Assembly (NCBI GenBank): GCA_947177165.1
Contig: CAMWTP010000011.1
Coordinates: 1 to 64,000 of the forward strand
Direction: 5' to 3'
Origin: an uncultured Lachnospiraceae bacterium
GTDB lineage: Bacteria; Bacillota; Clostridia; Lachnospirales; Lachnospiraceae
Length of the DNA: 64,000 bases
Part shown: in pieces, positions 1 to 8,713 of the stretch
Layout: each line of letters begins with the position of its first letter
How positions within the stretch are numbered: position 1 is the first letter of the stretch
Position numbers and translations under genes: made by a program
The notes under the pieces: model-generated
Database searches by the model: none
What the model was told of the DNA's origin: nothing
What the model saw: only the letters and a program-made list of their open reading frames with translations

Positions 1-273
1 GATCCCGCGGTTACGCGCTTCTGCGGCGCCGCCATTTTGTTCCTGCACGATAAGCTTAATGCGCTTATCCTCCCTGCTTTTCTGGCTGATCAGCTCTCTT
101 CCGGCGTCCGTTGAGCAGTCATCCACCAGCAAAAGTTCCCACTCGTCATAAGTCTGCCGCTGCACACAGCTTATCGTCTCTGCGATAAACTGCCCTGCAT
201 TATACACCGGCACGATGATACTCACAAGTCCGGCCTTTTTATCAGATACGCTGCCGGATATCTTATCCTTCAT
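1..273 (-). CDS. GT2 family glycosyltransferase, N-terminal part (cut by window edge)
   Basis: Only the first 91 residues are inside the window; the gene runs off the left edge. They read MKDKISG... followed by the GT-A nucleotide-sugar fold start (VSIIVPVYNAGQFIAETI) and the acidic strand LLLVDDCSTD, then GGAAEARNRG, all classic family 2 glycosyltransferase signatures. It probably adds one sugar to a cell-surface polysaccharide or teichoic acid. The ATG lies two bases after the stop of the upstream glycosyltransferase, so the two are surely cotranscribed and translationally close. Donor and acceptor cannot be told from this fragment. Confidence 0.9.
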   Translation of the reverse strand, partial: MKDKISGSVSDKKAGLVSIIVPVYNAGQFIAETISCVQRQTYDEWELLLVDDCSTDAGRELISQKSREDKRIKLIVQEQNGGAAEARNRGI

Positions 274-275
274 AC

Positions 276-1217
276 TCAAAATTCTTCCTTAACAAGATAT
301 TTCGGTCTGTCCTTCACTTCCATGTACATCTTGCTCATATACTGTCCCATGATGCCAAGGCACAGGAGCTGTACGCCGCCAATCAGGGAAATAATGCACA
401 TCATGGAGGGCCATCCTGCCACCGGATCCCCGTAAATCAGTGCCCTGATAAAGATAAAGATCATAAACACAAAAGCCACAACGCAAAACAGAATGCCAAA
501 CACAGATGCAATTGACAGCGGCGCTGTCGAAAATGCCATAATCCCATCCAGCGAGTAGAGAAAAAGCTTCCAGAAAGACCACTTTGTCTCTCCCGCCACC
601 CGCTTCACGTTTTCATACTCAATCCACTTAGTACTATAGCCAACCCAGCCAAAAATCCCCTTGGAAAAACGATTGTACTCCTTCATCGCCAGGATCGCAT
701 CTGTCACCTGCCTTGTCATCAACCGGTAGTCCCTCGCGCCGTCCACAATTTCCGTCTTTGAGATTTTTCGCATCAAACCATAAAATCTTCTTGCAAAAAA
801 GGACCGAATCGGCGGCTCGCCCTTTCTGTCCACACGTCTTGTCGCGACCGAGTCATAACCCTGCTCAAGATAGCCGTACATCTCCGGCAGAATTGCCGGC
901 GGATCCTGCAGGTCCGCATCCATAAGTACTGTGAAATCTCCGACCGCCTTCTCAAGCCCTGCCATGATGGCCGCTTCCTTTCCGAAATTCCTCGAGAACG
1001 ATACCAGATGCACGCGCTCATCCTTTTCCCGAAGTGCCTTTACAGCCGCCACCGTGCCGTCTCTTGAACCGTCGTCAACAAATATGAACTCAAACTCCAC
1101 ACCCTTCTCGTGAAAAAATATTTCCTGCTTCACTGTCTCTGCGTAGAAATGCGGCACACTTTCCTCCTCATTATAACAGGGCACAATAATACTCAAAATC
1201 TTAGTATATGCCTTCAA
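276..1217 (-). CDS. Membrane-anchored GT2 glycosyltransferase (GtrB/DPM1-like, undecaprenyl-phosphate sugar transferase type)
   Basis: About 313 residues. The N-terminal GT-A domain has SIIVPCYNEEES, FEFIFVDDGSRDGT, SFSRNFGKEAAI and the metal-binding DADLQDPP motif; the C-terminus has two hydrophobic helices (SIASVFGILFCVVAFVFMIF and a second one around MMCIISLIGGVQLLCLGI). This is the build of GtrB/YkcC-type enzymes that load a sugar onto a polyprenyl phosphate at the inner face of the membrane. An in-frame ATG exists further upstream, but I prefer the TTG at 1217 because it follows GGAGGAAAG at ideal spacing and does not overlap the preceding gene; the longer version would add a non-conserved tail. 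It fits the surface-sugar operon around it. The sugar is unknown. Confidence 0.88.
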   Translation of the reverse strand: MKAYTKILSIIVPCYNEEESVPHFYAETVKQEIFFHEKGVEFEFIFVDDGSRDGTVAAVKALREKDERVHLVSFSRNFGKEAAIMAGLEKAVGDFTVLMDADLQDPPAILPEMYGYLEQGYDSVATRRVDRKGEPPIRSFFARRFYGLMRKISKTEIVDGARDYRLMTRQVTDAILAMKEYNRFSKGIFGWVGYSTKWIEYENVKRVAGETKWSFWKLFLYSLDGIMAFSTAPLSIASVFGILFCVVAFVFMIFIFIRALIYGDPVAGWPSMMCIISLIGGVQLLCLGIMGQYMSKMYMEVKDRPKYLVKEEF

Positions 1218-1233
1218 CTGACTTTCCTCCAAT

Positions 1234-1611
1234 TCAATCCTTGGACTCCATTGTATTTCTAAAAGAACCGACCATTTTCTCGATAACCTCTGTGTTGGTA
1301 GGTCTGATTGTCCCATCGCCGTAGATTTCCTTAAAAAAATCTTTCAGGATCTCCGGCTCTCCATTGGTCCATGCGGTCTCGATCGCATTTCGTATTGCGC
1401 GCTCCACCTGTTTATCTGTCGTACTGAAGCGCTTCGCTACTTCAGGATACAAGCATTTCGTGACTGAGGTCAGGACTTCAGGCTCCTGACAGGCTATCCA
1501 TACTGCCTCCCGCAGATAGCGATATCCCTTCTGCCTTGCCTGAAATCCGCATTTAAGCATAAGGTATGTAGTTCGTTTATAGATATTTACTCTCGAACAT
1601 TCATCACCCAT
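1234..1611 (-). CDS. Stand-alone Spo0A C-terminal (DNA-binding) domain protein
   Basis: 125 residues, essentially all of which match the Spo0A effector domain: GYRYLREAVWIA, then VTKCLYPEVAKRFSTT, the recognition helix region VERAIRNAIETAWTNG, and near the end RPTNTEVIEKMVGSF. Spo0A normally has an N-terminal receiver domain with a phosphorylated Asp; that part is absent here, and the gene starts cleanly with its own AAGG ribosome site. It is therefore a small DNA-binding protein with no obvious phosphorylation switch. It sits between the fucose synthase gene and two glycosyltransferases in the same direction, so it may regulate this surface-sugar locus or recognise Spo0A-box-like sites. The target is unknown. 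Confidence 0.85.
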   Translation of the reverse strand: MGDECSRVNIYKRTTYLMLKCGFQARQKGYRYLREAVWIACQEPEVLTSVTKCLYPEVAKRFSTTDKQVERAIRNAIETAWTNGEPEILKDFFKEIYGDGTIRPTNTEVIEKMVGSFRNTMESKD

Positions 1612-1697
1612 ATCTACCTTATCTCACCCTAATTCAACTGGCACTGCACTTCTCAAATAGCAGCATACTTGTCCTGTAACGCTCCTCCGCCATGCTG

Positions 1698-2639
1698 CTA
1701 TAGTCTGGCGTCCTCCACATTCTCCCGAAACCAGTCGTAGGCAAGCTGCACACCCTCCTCAAGCTCCACCTTATGTGTCCACCCAAGATTGTGCAGCTTC
1801 GTCACATCTGTCAGTTTTCGCGGCGTACCGTCGGGCATATCCTGATTCCACACAATCTCACCCTGATAACCGACCACACGCTGCACTGTCTCCGCCAATT
1901 GCCTGATTGTCACTTCCTTGCCGGTGCCGATATTCACATGCTGTTCCCCGCTATAGTGCTCCAGCAAAAAGACACAGGCATCCGCCATATCATCCACATA
2001 CAAAAACTCGCGGAGCGGCGTACCTGTCCCCCACAGCTCCACATGCGGAGTATTGTTCATCTTCGCGTCATGAAACTTCCGGATCATTGCAGGCATCACA
2101 TGGGAACCCGACAAATCATAATTGTCGTAGGGCCCGTAGAGATTCGTCGGCATACAGCTGATAAAATCATCGCCATACTGTCTCTTATAGAATTTGCACA
2201 TCTCCAAACCGGAAATCTTTGCGATCGCGTATGCCTCGTTCGTCTCCTCCAGAGGTCCTGTGAGCAGCGCATCCTCCGGAATCGGCTGGGGAGCCATCCT
2301 CGGATAAATACAGGTGCTTCCGAGGAACAAAAGCTTCTTAACCTGATAATCATGACAGCACTTGATCACATTGCACTGAATCTGCATATTCTCGTAGGCA
2401 AACTCTGCTGGTGCCGTATTGTTGGCATTGATTCCGCCGACCTTGGCGGCTGCAAGCACAACCACATCCGGTCTCTCAGCCTCAAAAAAATCTCTTACCG
2501 CCTGCTGGCTTGTGAGATCAAGCTCCCTGTGCGTCCTTCCGAACACGTTCGTATATCCTTTTGCTTCAAGGTTTCTCACAATGGCAGAACCCACAAGACC
2601 CCTGTGCCCTGCCACATAGATTTTATCTGACTTATTCAT
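1698..2639 (-). CDS. fcl: GDP-L-fucose synthase
   Basis: 313 residues from the ATG at 2639, which follows GGAGGAAGG; a longer in-frame start at 2675 would overlap the previous gene more and is less likely. The enzyme is a bifunctional epimerase/reductase that turns GDP-4-keto-6-deoxy-mannose into GDP-L-fucose with NADPH. The Rossmann motif [11 protein letters not shown] is at the N-terminus, the catalytic Ser is in LGSTCIYP, and the Tyr/Lys pair in [10 protein letters not shown]. Length is normal for the family. It overlaps the end of gmd by eight bases, the expected pathway order, so the two enzymes make GDP-fucose from GDP-mannose for a surface glycan. Confidence 0.96.
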   Translation of the reverse strand: MNKSDKIYVAGHRGLVGSAIVRNLEAKGYTNVFGRTHRELDLTSQQAVRDFFEAERPDVVVLAAAKVGGINANNTAPAEFAYENMQIQCNVIKCCHDYQVKKLLFLGSTCIYPRMAPQPIPEDALLTGPLEETNEAYAIAKISGLEMCKFYKRQYGDDFISCMPTNLYGPYDNYDLSGSHVMPAMIRKFHDAKMNNTPHVELWGTGTPLREFLYVDDMADACVFLLEHYSGEQHVNIGTGKEVTIRQLAETVQRVVGYQGEIVWNQDMPDGTPRKLTDVTKLHNLGWTHKVELEEGVQLAYDWFRENVEDARL

Positions 2640-3714
2640 TCCTTCCTCCGTCCTTGCTGCTTTTATATTGTGCACAGGACATTCCTGTGACAGTCCTCAT
2701 ATCCGCATCCATCATCATGGACACAAGCCCCTTAAAGTCAACCTTTCGCTTCCAGCCAAGCTCCTTCTCCGCCTTCGCCGGATTACCCCAGAGAAATTCC
2801 ACTTCTGCCGGACGGTAGAACTCAGGATTGACATCGACAAGCAGTTTTCCAGTCTCAGCGTCATATCCCTTCTCATTGACACCCTCGCCCTCCCAGCGAA
2901 TCACAATGCCGAGTTCTGCAAACGCAGCCTCCACAAACTGGCGCACGGTATGTGTCTCATTGGTAGCCAGCACATAGTCCCCGGGAGCATTCTGCTGAAG
3001 CATCAGCCACATGCCCTCCACATAGTCGCCCGCAAATCCCCAGTCTCTCTTGGCGTTCATATTTCCAAGCGAAAGCTTGTCCTGCTTACCGGCAGCGATG
3101 TTCGCGATAGCAAGCGTAATCTTTCTGGTCACAAAATTCTCACCGCGCCTCGGCGACTCATGGTTAAACAAAATTCCGTTGCACGCAAACATATTGTAGG
3201 ACTCTCTGTAATTGACCGTGATCCAGTAAGAGTACAGCTTCGCAACACCATACGGGCTCTTAGGGTAAAACGGCGTCGTCTCGCTCTGCGGTGCCGTCTC
3301 CGGAAGTCCTCCGAAAAGCTCGGACGTTGACGCCTGATAATATCTGCAGTTGCCTCCGTTCACCCGGATTGCCTCCAGCAGTTTCAATGTGCTGACGCCT
3401 GTCGCATCCGCAGTGTACTCCGGAACCTCAAACGATACACCCACATGGGACTGCGCGGCAAGATTATAGACCTCTGTCGGTCTGATCTCGCCGATGATGC
3501 GCATCAGATTGGAAGAATCCGTCGTGTCCGCAAAATGGAGAAAAAACTTCACCTTGTAATACTCTGATTTGATCAGATGATCAATGCGCATCGTGTTTGA
3601 TATGCTGTGCCTTCTGATCAGACCGTGCACCTCATATCCCTTCGCCAGCAGAAATTCTGCCAGATAAGAGCCGTCCTGTCCCGTGATTCCAGTAATCAAT
3701 GCGATATTATTCAT
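2632..3714 (-). CDS. gmd: GDP-mannose 4,6-dehydratase
   Basis: 360 residues from the ATG at 3714, behind a GGAAAAGGG-type ribosome site; an extra in-frame ATG 36 bases upstream is not needed. It is an SDR-family dehydratase that forms GDP-4-keto-6-deoxymannose. Seen: NADP-binding [14 protein letters not shown], the gmd-typical [17 protein letters not shown], the active-site Thr/Ser region [10 protein letters not shown], and the Tyr-Lys pair in [12 protein letters not shown]. The N-terminus and the motif [14 protein letters not shown] are diagnostic for Gmd. It is paired with the downstream fcl gene. Confidence 0.97.
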   Translation of the reverse strand: MNNIALITGITGQDGSYLAEFLLAKGYEVHGLIRRHSISNTMRIDHLIKSEYYKVKFFLHFADTTDSSNLMRIIGEIRPTEVYNLAAQSHVGVSFEVPEYTADATGVSTLKLLEAIRVNGGNCRYYQASTSELFGGLPETAPQSETTPFYPKSPYGVAKLYSYWITVNYRESYNMFACNGILFNHESPRRGENFVTRKITLAIANIAAGKQDKLSLGNMNAKRDWGFAGDYVEGMWLMLQQNAPGDYVLATNETHTVRQFVEAAFAELGIVIRWEGEGVNEKGYDAETGKLLVDVNPEFYRPAEVEFLWGNPAKAEKELGWKRKVDFKGLVSMMMDADMRTVTGMSCAQYKSSKDGGRNE

Positions 3715-3814
3715 AGTAAACCCTTTTCCTTTCCCATTAGAAGTATGCATTTATGAACAATGCATTTCATTCATTTTTTCCAGATTATGACACTTTTAGT
3801 ATACCCATAGTTTG

Positions 3815-4687
3815 TCAGAATGACAAGTCCTTTATATATTCTGCAATCGCCTTTTCCCAGTCTGCGAACAGATAGTCCGCCGTGAGCCTGAGCATGTAGT
3901 TTTCCAACACAGAGTATGCTGGTCTGGGTGCCACCACCCCTGTCACATTTTTATCATACTGCTCTGTCGTCACAGTCTCGACCGCTGTGGACTTCCCGGT
4001 GAGCCGGTAAATTTCCCTTGTAAAATCGGCCCAGTTCGTTATTCCTTCACAGGTTCCGTGAAACAGCCCGAAATTGTCCGTCGGGAGCAGATGCGCGATG
4101 ACCTTTGCGAGCTCGTCCGCGCTTGTCGGCGAGCCGTACTGGTCTCCGACCACCGTCACCCTGTCATGCTTCTCTGACAGGCCAAGCATCGTCCTCACGA
4201 AATTCTTTCCGTCGCCATACAGCCATGCAGTGCGGATAATAAAATACTCCGCGGCAAATTCTTTCACGAAATTCTCTCCGGCCAGCTTTGTCTTTCCATA
4301 CACTGCCTTCGGATTCGGAATGTCAAATTCCGTATACGGAGAGCTGGCATGACCGTCAAACACATAATCCGTAGAAATATGCATCAGCTTTGCATGATAT
4401 CTTGCAGCCGCAATACTCAGATTCCTTGGCCCGATTGCATTGATTCGATACGCATTATCCACGTCCGTCTCGCACCCATTCACGTTCGTGTGTGCTGCAC
4501 AGTTGATAATGGCATACGGCTTCACATCGGCCACAAAGCGGTTCACCTCATCAATCTTTGTGATGTCAAGCTCGCCGACATCTGTATTCACGCACTCATA
4601 TTCTGTACTATCCTGATATATTTTGTTAATCGCACGCCCAAGCTGCCCATTGCAGCCTGTGACAATTATCTTTTTCACCACGCTCAT
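3815..4687 (-). CDS. rfbD: dTDP-4-dehydrorhamnose reductase (RmlD-like)
   Basis: 290 residues. The N-terminal TGCNGQLGRAI is the RmlD form of the nucleotide-binding loop, followed by the substrate-binding stretch INCAAHTNVNGCE, MHISTDYVFDG and the catalytic Tyr-Lys in AVYGKTKLAGE. RmlD makes dTDP-L-rhamnose in the last step of the pathway. RmlA, B and C are not in the window, so they must be encoded elsewhere if rhamnose is made. It reads in the same direction as gmd/fcl with about 100 bases between, so it may share their transcript or be a separate one. Confidence 0.92.
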   Translation of the reverse strand: MSVVKKIIVTGCNGQLGRAINKIYQDSTEYECVNTDVGELDITKIDEVNRFVADVKPYAIINCAAHTNVNGCETDVDNAYRINAIGPRNLSIAAARYHAKLMHISTDYVFDGHASSPYTEFDIPNPKAVYGKTKLAGENFVKEFAAEYFIIRTAWLYGDGKNFVRTMLGLSEKHDRVTVVGDQYGSPTSADELAKVIAHLLPTDNFGLFHGTCEGITNWADFTREIYRLTGKSTAVETVTTEQYDKNVTGVVAPRPAYSVLENYMLRLTADYLFADWEKAIAEYIKDLSF

Positions 4688-4775
4688 TTTCTATTTCCTT
4701 TCCCGATATTGTTAGCTTTTCTCATAAAACCAAACTCTATTCACTGCAAACACACCAGAAATCCCCTTACATGAA

Positions 4776-4802
4776 ATTAGTCCGAAGCTGCTTCGGACTA
4801 AT
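4776..4802 (-). terminator. Stem-loop after the HPr gene
   Basis: A perfect 12-bp inverted repeat (ATTAGTCCGAAG / CTTCGGACTAAT) with a 3-base loop lies just past the HPr stop codon. On the minus strand only a short run of T follows, so it is a weak intrinsic terminator or a 3'-end stabiliser. Confidence 0.6.
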
Positions 4803-4805
4803 CCC

Positions 4806-5069
4806 TTACTCGCCTAAACCGTCTGCTATGACACGAATCATAGTCGACAAGGCTTCGTTCTCATCTGAACCTTCACAAAAAACCTCAATCTCATCGCCGC
4901 ATTTGATGCATGCGCCGAGTACACTGAGCACACTTTTGGCGTTTGCCGTATTTCCGCGGAATGTAAAGGTTATCAGCGAACTGAACTGCATCGCTTCCTT
5001 ACATAAAATTCCTGCCGGACGCAAGTGCAGCCCTGTCGGGTTCTTAATAACGACCTTCTGACTAACCAT
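4806..5069 (-). CDS. HPr-family phosphocarrier protein
   Basis: 87 residues, the normal HPr length, behind GGAGGTG. The phosphorylated His15 is in NPTGLHLRPAG, and Ser46 is present in NAKSVLSVLGA, the site phosphorylated by HPr kinase in Gram-positive bacteria. The residues around Ser46 differ from textbook HPr (usually AKSIMGVMSL), so it could be the main PTS HPr or a Crh/paralogous regulator. It follows glmM with about 55 bases between and ends in a hairpin, so it is probably the last gene of the cdaA-cdaR-glmM transcript. Confidence 0.92.
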   Translation of the reverse strand: MVSQKVVIKNPTGLHLRPAGILCKEAMQFSSLITFTFRGNTANAKSVLSVLGACIKCGDEIEVFCEGSDENEALSTMIRVIADGLGE

Positions 5070-5124
5070 ATATCACACCTCCATTTTACACAACTTGTTA
5101 TGCACAGTCAGGCTGTTGTGTATC

Positions 5125-6474
5125 TCAAAGCATTACGTCCTGTATCAGTTCCGCCAGCTCTCTTGCCTCTCTCTCGATCATCTGCTGATCCTTACCCTCA
5201 ATCATGACACGCACCAGCGGTTCCGTGCCCGATGGTCTGATCAGCACTCTTCCTTCCCCTGCAAATTTCGCACTCACACGCTCGACTGCCTCTGCAATCT
5301 CCGCATACTCCATATAACTGTTCTTTTTGTGATTGGGAACCTTCGCCCCGACAAGCGCCTGCGGAAGCACTGTCATAATCGTAGACAGCTCTGACAGGGA
5401 TTTTCCAGTCTCAACCATCACCTGCAGCAGATGCAAAGCGCTGAGCAGCCCATCACCTGTCGTGTTCTCGTCGAGGAAAATAATGTGCCCCGACTGCTCT
5501 CCCCCGAGATTTGCCCCAATCTCAAGCATCCGCTCCAACACATACCGGTCGCCTACTTTTGTCTGCTCGATATTGATCCCATGCTCCTTTCCCATAAGGA
5601 AGAAGCCGAGATTACTCATCACCGTGGCCACAATCGTATTGTCCTTCAATGTCCCTTTTGATTTCATATGATTGCCGATGATTGCCATAATCACGTCGCC
5701 GTCAACCTGCTTGCCATTTTCATCCACTGCGAGAAGTCTGTCCGCATCGCCGTCAAATGCCAATCCCACATTTGCCTTCTCATACACAACACGCGCCTGA
5801 AGCTCACCCATATGGGTAGAACCGCAGTTCGCATTGATATTGGTCCCGTCAGGATTGTTGTGTATCGCCACGATATTGGCGCCGAGCTCTTTCAGTGTCT
5901 CCACAGATGTATAGAAAGAAGCTCCCTCCGCACAGTCCACCACAATTTTCATGCCATTCAGATCAACCGGAACAGCCTGCACGGAATGATTGATATACTC
6001 CTCCCGCGCATCAGTGCGGTACTTGATCTTCCCCACACTCGGACCTGTCGGGAACTGGACATCCTTCATGCCGCTGCTGATCAGCTCCTCGATCTCATCC
6101 TCCAGAGAATCCGGCAGCTTGAAACCATTTCCATCGAAGAACTTAATTCCGTTAAACTCTACAGGATTGTGCGAGGCTGATATCACAACCCCCGCATCCA
6201 CTCTGTATTTTTTCGTCAGATAGGCAATCGCCGGCGTAGGGATCACACCTACGTACACCACATTCGCTCCGACAGAGCAGGCTCCCGCCATCAGGGCATT
6301 TGCCAGCATATCCCCCGAGATACGCGTATCGCATCCCACCATGATCGTCGGCTTGTGCGCGTTCTCCTTCGACAGGACGTACGCCCCTGCCTGCCCTAAC
6401 TGCATGGCGAGCAGCGGCGTCAGTTCATCATTTGCCACGCCCCGCACTCCGTCTGTTCCAAATAATCTAGCCAT
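5125..6474 (-). CDS. glmM: Phosphoglucosamine mutase
   Basis: 449 residues from the ATG at 6474, which sits ten bases after GGAGG; a TTG nine bases upstream is a poorer choice. It interconverts glucosamine-6-phosphate and glucosamine-1-phosphate for UDP-GlcNAc and peptidoglycan. Seen: N-terminal RLFGTDGVRG, catalytic serine loop VISASHNPVEFNGIKFF, metal loop AFDGDADRLLAVD, and sugar/phosphate loop LIRPSGTEPLVRVM. Domain order and length are standard. In other Firmicutes CdaA binds and inhibits GlmM, and the same gene order is kept here. Confidence 0.98.
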   Translation of the reverse strand: MARLFGTDGVRGVANDELTPLLAMQLGQAGAYVLSKENAHKPTIMVGCDTRISGDMLANALMAGACSVGANVVYVGVIPTPAIAYLTKKYRVDAGVVISASHNPVEFNGIKFFDGNGFKLPDSLEDEIEELISSGMKDVQFPTGPSVGKIKYRTDAREEYINHSVQAVPVDLNGMKIVVDCAEGASFYTSVETLKELGANIVAIHNNPDGTNINANCGSTHMGELQARVVYEKANVGLAFDGDADRLLAVDENGKQVDGDVIMAIIGNHMKSKGTLKDNTIVATVMSNLGFFLMGKEHGINIEQTKVGDRYVLERMLEIGANLGGEQSGHIIFLDENTTGDGLLSALHLLQVMVETGKSLSELSTIMTVLPQALVGAKVPNHKKNSYMEYAEIAEAVERVSAKFAGEGRVLIRPSGTEPLVRVMIEGKDQQMIEREARELAELIQDVML

Positions 6475-6498
6475 CTTTTCCAATCCTCCAAAAATTTT

Positions 6499-7836
6499 TT
6501 ATTCATTGCCGACAGCTTCTTCCTCCATCACTTCAAGCACGACAGTCATCTGATATGGCTGCTCCAATGTCACATTATCGGGAAGCAGCGTCTCTCCCTG
6601 ATAAAATGTTATCTCTCCCTGATAGATACCCGGAACCCACTCCGCAATTCCCAGTCTCTCGAGAAGCATATTCATATCCACCATACCGATTACGCTCTCG
6701 GCATTCACTACATCCACTGCCGCCTTCGTACCTGAGATCCGAATCGTATAGTACTCTTGGTTTTCCACTTCCCGCAATGTCACTTTCAAATCCCCCGGTG
6801 CATTTCCAGCTGCAAAATTCCTTGCCGGTATCCGGAGTTCCTTTGTCACAAGCTGCTCAATTCCCACCGTGACACTCACATTGCCGCCAAAGCTGCTGTC
6901 TGCAAACTGCACTCCCACAGGCAGATATTTTTTGATATTGACTACTGCGGTCATATTTTCCGTCCTGCCCTCCACACTGAGCGCCGGATCCGATACGACA
7001 ATTCTCGAAACACCGTCCAGGGCACTTGATCTGCCCGCGATCGTCACTGTCTCGGGCATGCTGAACGGTTCACCGCTCACCACGTAACCGTCCGCCGGCT
7101 CATCCGGAACGACAAAGCTTAACGGAACGACCTTCGTCGCATAGATCGTCACAGTCACATTGACTGTTGATATATTCATCTTAATGGAACTGTTCCTAAT
7201 CTCATTGTTCTCTTTATCGTAGAGCTTTAATTCCACGCTCGTGTCAATATCAGAGGAATATCCATCAATGTTCGCCACTGCATCGATGTGGTCAATCTGT
7301 TCAACCAGCGACTCCGGCCCGGAAAGCCTGACAACATTCTGACTCGGTTTTACGCCCCCGACCACATAACCGTCCGCCGGCTCGCCAGATGTCGACACAT
7401 TGATCGGTTTCTGGTCACGCTTTATATTTTCAATGGACAGCTTCACACTGTCAATGTTTGTCTTGAAATCAAGCTCGGAATTGCTGCGCGCACTCGACAC
7501 CTTGATTCCCACAGTGTTCATAAAGGTTAGTTCCGACATATCCGCAACCGCCTTAATGTCCTCCTTTGAAATATACGAAAGCACTGTCCTTTTTCCTCTC
7601 ACAGTGACGTTGATCGTATCTGTCCCATCCAGCACTTCGTAGACTTTCCCTTCATTTGTCACCTGGTCCGCATTGATGATCTCGACCGGAATATTGTAAT
7701 AAGTATCTGTCTCAAGCGGATCGTTAATGTTATCTACCACAACCCACAGGCCACAGGATACAATCACCGCAAGAATCTTTAGTCCAAAATTGTTTGTGAC
7801 CATCCTGACCGCTTTCTTCAATATACTATCTTTCAT
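6499..7836 (-). CDS. cdaR: YbbR-domain protein, regulator of diadenylate cyclase
   Basis: 445 residues. One N-terminal membrane helix (LKILAVIVSCGLWVVV) anchors a long extracytoplasmic part of several YbbR repeats; the repeat feature DGYVVGGVKPS / DGYVVSGEPFS is visible twice. CdaR controls CdaA activity at the membrane. Its start overlaps the end of cdaA by eleven bases and glmM follows about 25 bases later, the conserved cdaA-cdaR-glmM arrangement. Low overall conservation is normal for this family. Confidence 0.95.
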   Translation of the reverse strand: MKDSILKKAVRMVTNNFGLKILAVIVSCGLWVVVDNINDPLETDTYYNIPVEIINADQVTNEGKVYEVLDGTDTINVTVRGKRTVLSYISKEDIKAVADMSELTFMNTVGIKVSSARSNSELDFKTNIDSVKLSIENIKRDQKPINVSTSGEPADGYVVGGVKPSQNVVRLSGPESLVEQIDHIDAVANIDGYSSDIDTSVELKLYDKENNEIRNSSIKMNISTVNVTVTIYATKVVPLSFVVPDEPADGYVVSGEPFSMPETVTIAGRSSALDGVSRIVVSDPALSVEGRTENMTAVVNIKKYLPVGVQFADSSFGGNVSVTVGIEQLVTKELRIPARNFAAGNAPGDLKVTLREVENQEYYTIRISGTKAAVDVVNAESVIGMVDMNMLLERLGIAEWVPGIYQGEITFYQGETLLPDNVTLEQPYQMTVVLEVMEEEAVGNE

Positions 7837-8698
7837 CTTTAGCCCTACCTTTCCAGAGCCTGCGCTTCCTACTCTCCTCCACTTCTTTATTCTGTATCAT
7901 GCTGATTTTTTCCCGCAATCCGTTTGCGTCAAGATTGCGGTACAGCTTTCCTTCGTACGTAACACTGACATGGCCAGTCTCCTCCGACACTATGATCGTG
8001 AGTGCGTCTGTCACCTCCGATATTCCCACTCCTGCGCGGTGCCGCGTTCCCAGTTCCTTGCTGATCTCCATATTGTCGGACAACGGCAAATAACAGGTCG
8101 CTGATACCACCCTGTTTCCGCGTATAATCACTGCACCGTCGTGAAGCGGCGTATTATGTTCAAAGATATTGATGATCAGCTGACTGGAAATCAGTCCATC
8201 CACCTCAATACCTGTTCTTTCGTATTCTGTGAGCAGTACATTCTGCTCGATCACCATGAGTGCACCCGTCTTCACCTTGCCCATCTCAAAGCTTGCCTTC
8301 ACCAGATCATTCACAGTCTTGTCTGAGAAGCGCTCTCCCGTCGGCTTCTCAAACGTGATCAGATTGGTGACAAAGCTCTTACGCCCCAGCTCCTCAAGTG
8401 CATGCCGGAGCTCCGGCTGAAGAATGACAATGATCGCGATGACCACTATGCTCAGCACCTGTTCCACGATCCATATGATCGTGTGCATCTCAAAGAGAAG
8501 CGCCAGCAGAATAAAGGCCATGATAATGATAATACCCTTCATAAGAAGCCACACTTTCGTATGCTTCATCCATGCCATGATCTGATACAGCAAAAAGGAT
8601 ATAATGATAACTTCCACTATATCCTGCCACCTGATGTTAAAACTGCGCAATGACAAAGTTTCTAAAAATGAACTAAAGCGTTCAAGAATCATATCCAT
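7826..8698 (-). CDS. cdaA: Membrane diadenylate cyclase
   Basis: 290 residues. Two to three N-terminal membrane helices (IVEVIIISFLLYQIMAWM; GIIIIMAFILLALLFEM; IIWIVEQVLSIVVIAIIVIL) are followed by the DAC domain with both catalytic signatures, PLHDGAVIIRGN and GTRHRAGVGIS. It condenses two ATP into cyclic di-AMP, the second messenger for potassium and cell-wall homeostasis. First gene of the cdaA-cdaR-glmM unit; a gene for a conserved membrane protein ends 15 bases upstream, so transcription may begin further up. Confidence 0.98.
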   Translation of the reverse strand: MDMILERFSSFLETLSLRSFNIRWQDIVEVIIISFLLYQIMAWMKHTKVWLLMKGIIIIMAFILLALLFEMHTIIWIVEQVLSIVVIAIIVILQPELRHALEELGRKSFVTNLITFEKPTGERFSDKTVNDLVKASFEMGKVKTGALMVIEQNVLLTEYERTGIEVDGLISSQLIINIFEHNTPLHDGAVIIRGNRVVSATCYLPLSDNMEISKELGTRHRAGVGISEVTDALTIIVSEETGHVSVTYEGKLYRNLDANGLREKISMIQNKEVEESRKRRLWKGRAKDER

Positions 8699-8713
8699 TT
8701 TGATCCATCCCTC

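Noticed and set aside
1218..1316. Longer start of the GtrB-like glycosyltransferase
   Set aside because: It would run into the Spo0A_C gene, and a TTG with an ideal GGAGGAAAG lies at 1217.
1773..2630. Plus-strand 285-codon frame over fcl
   Set aside because: Antisense to an unmistakable GDP-fucose synthase gene; no domain or start site.
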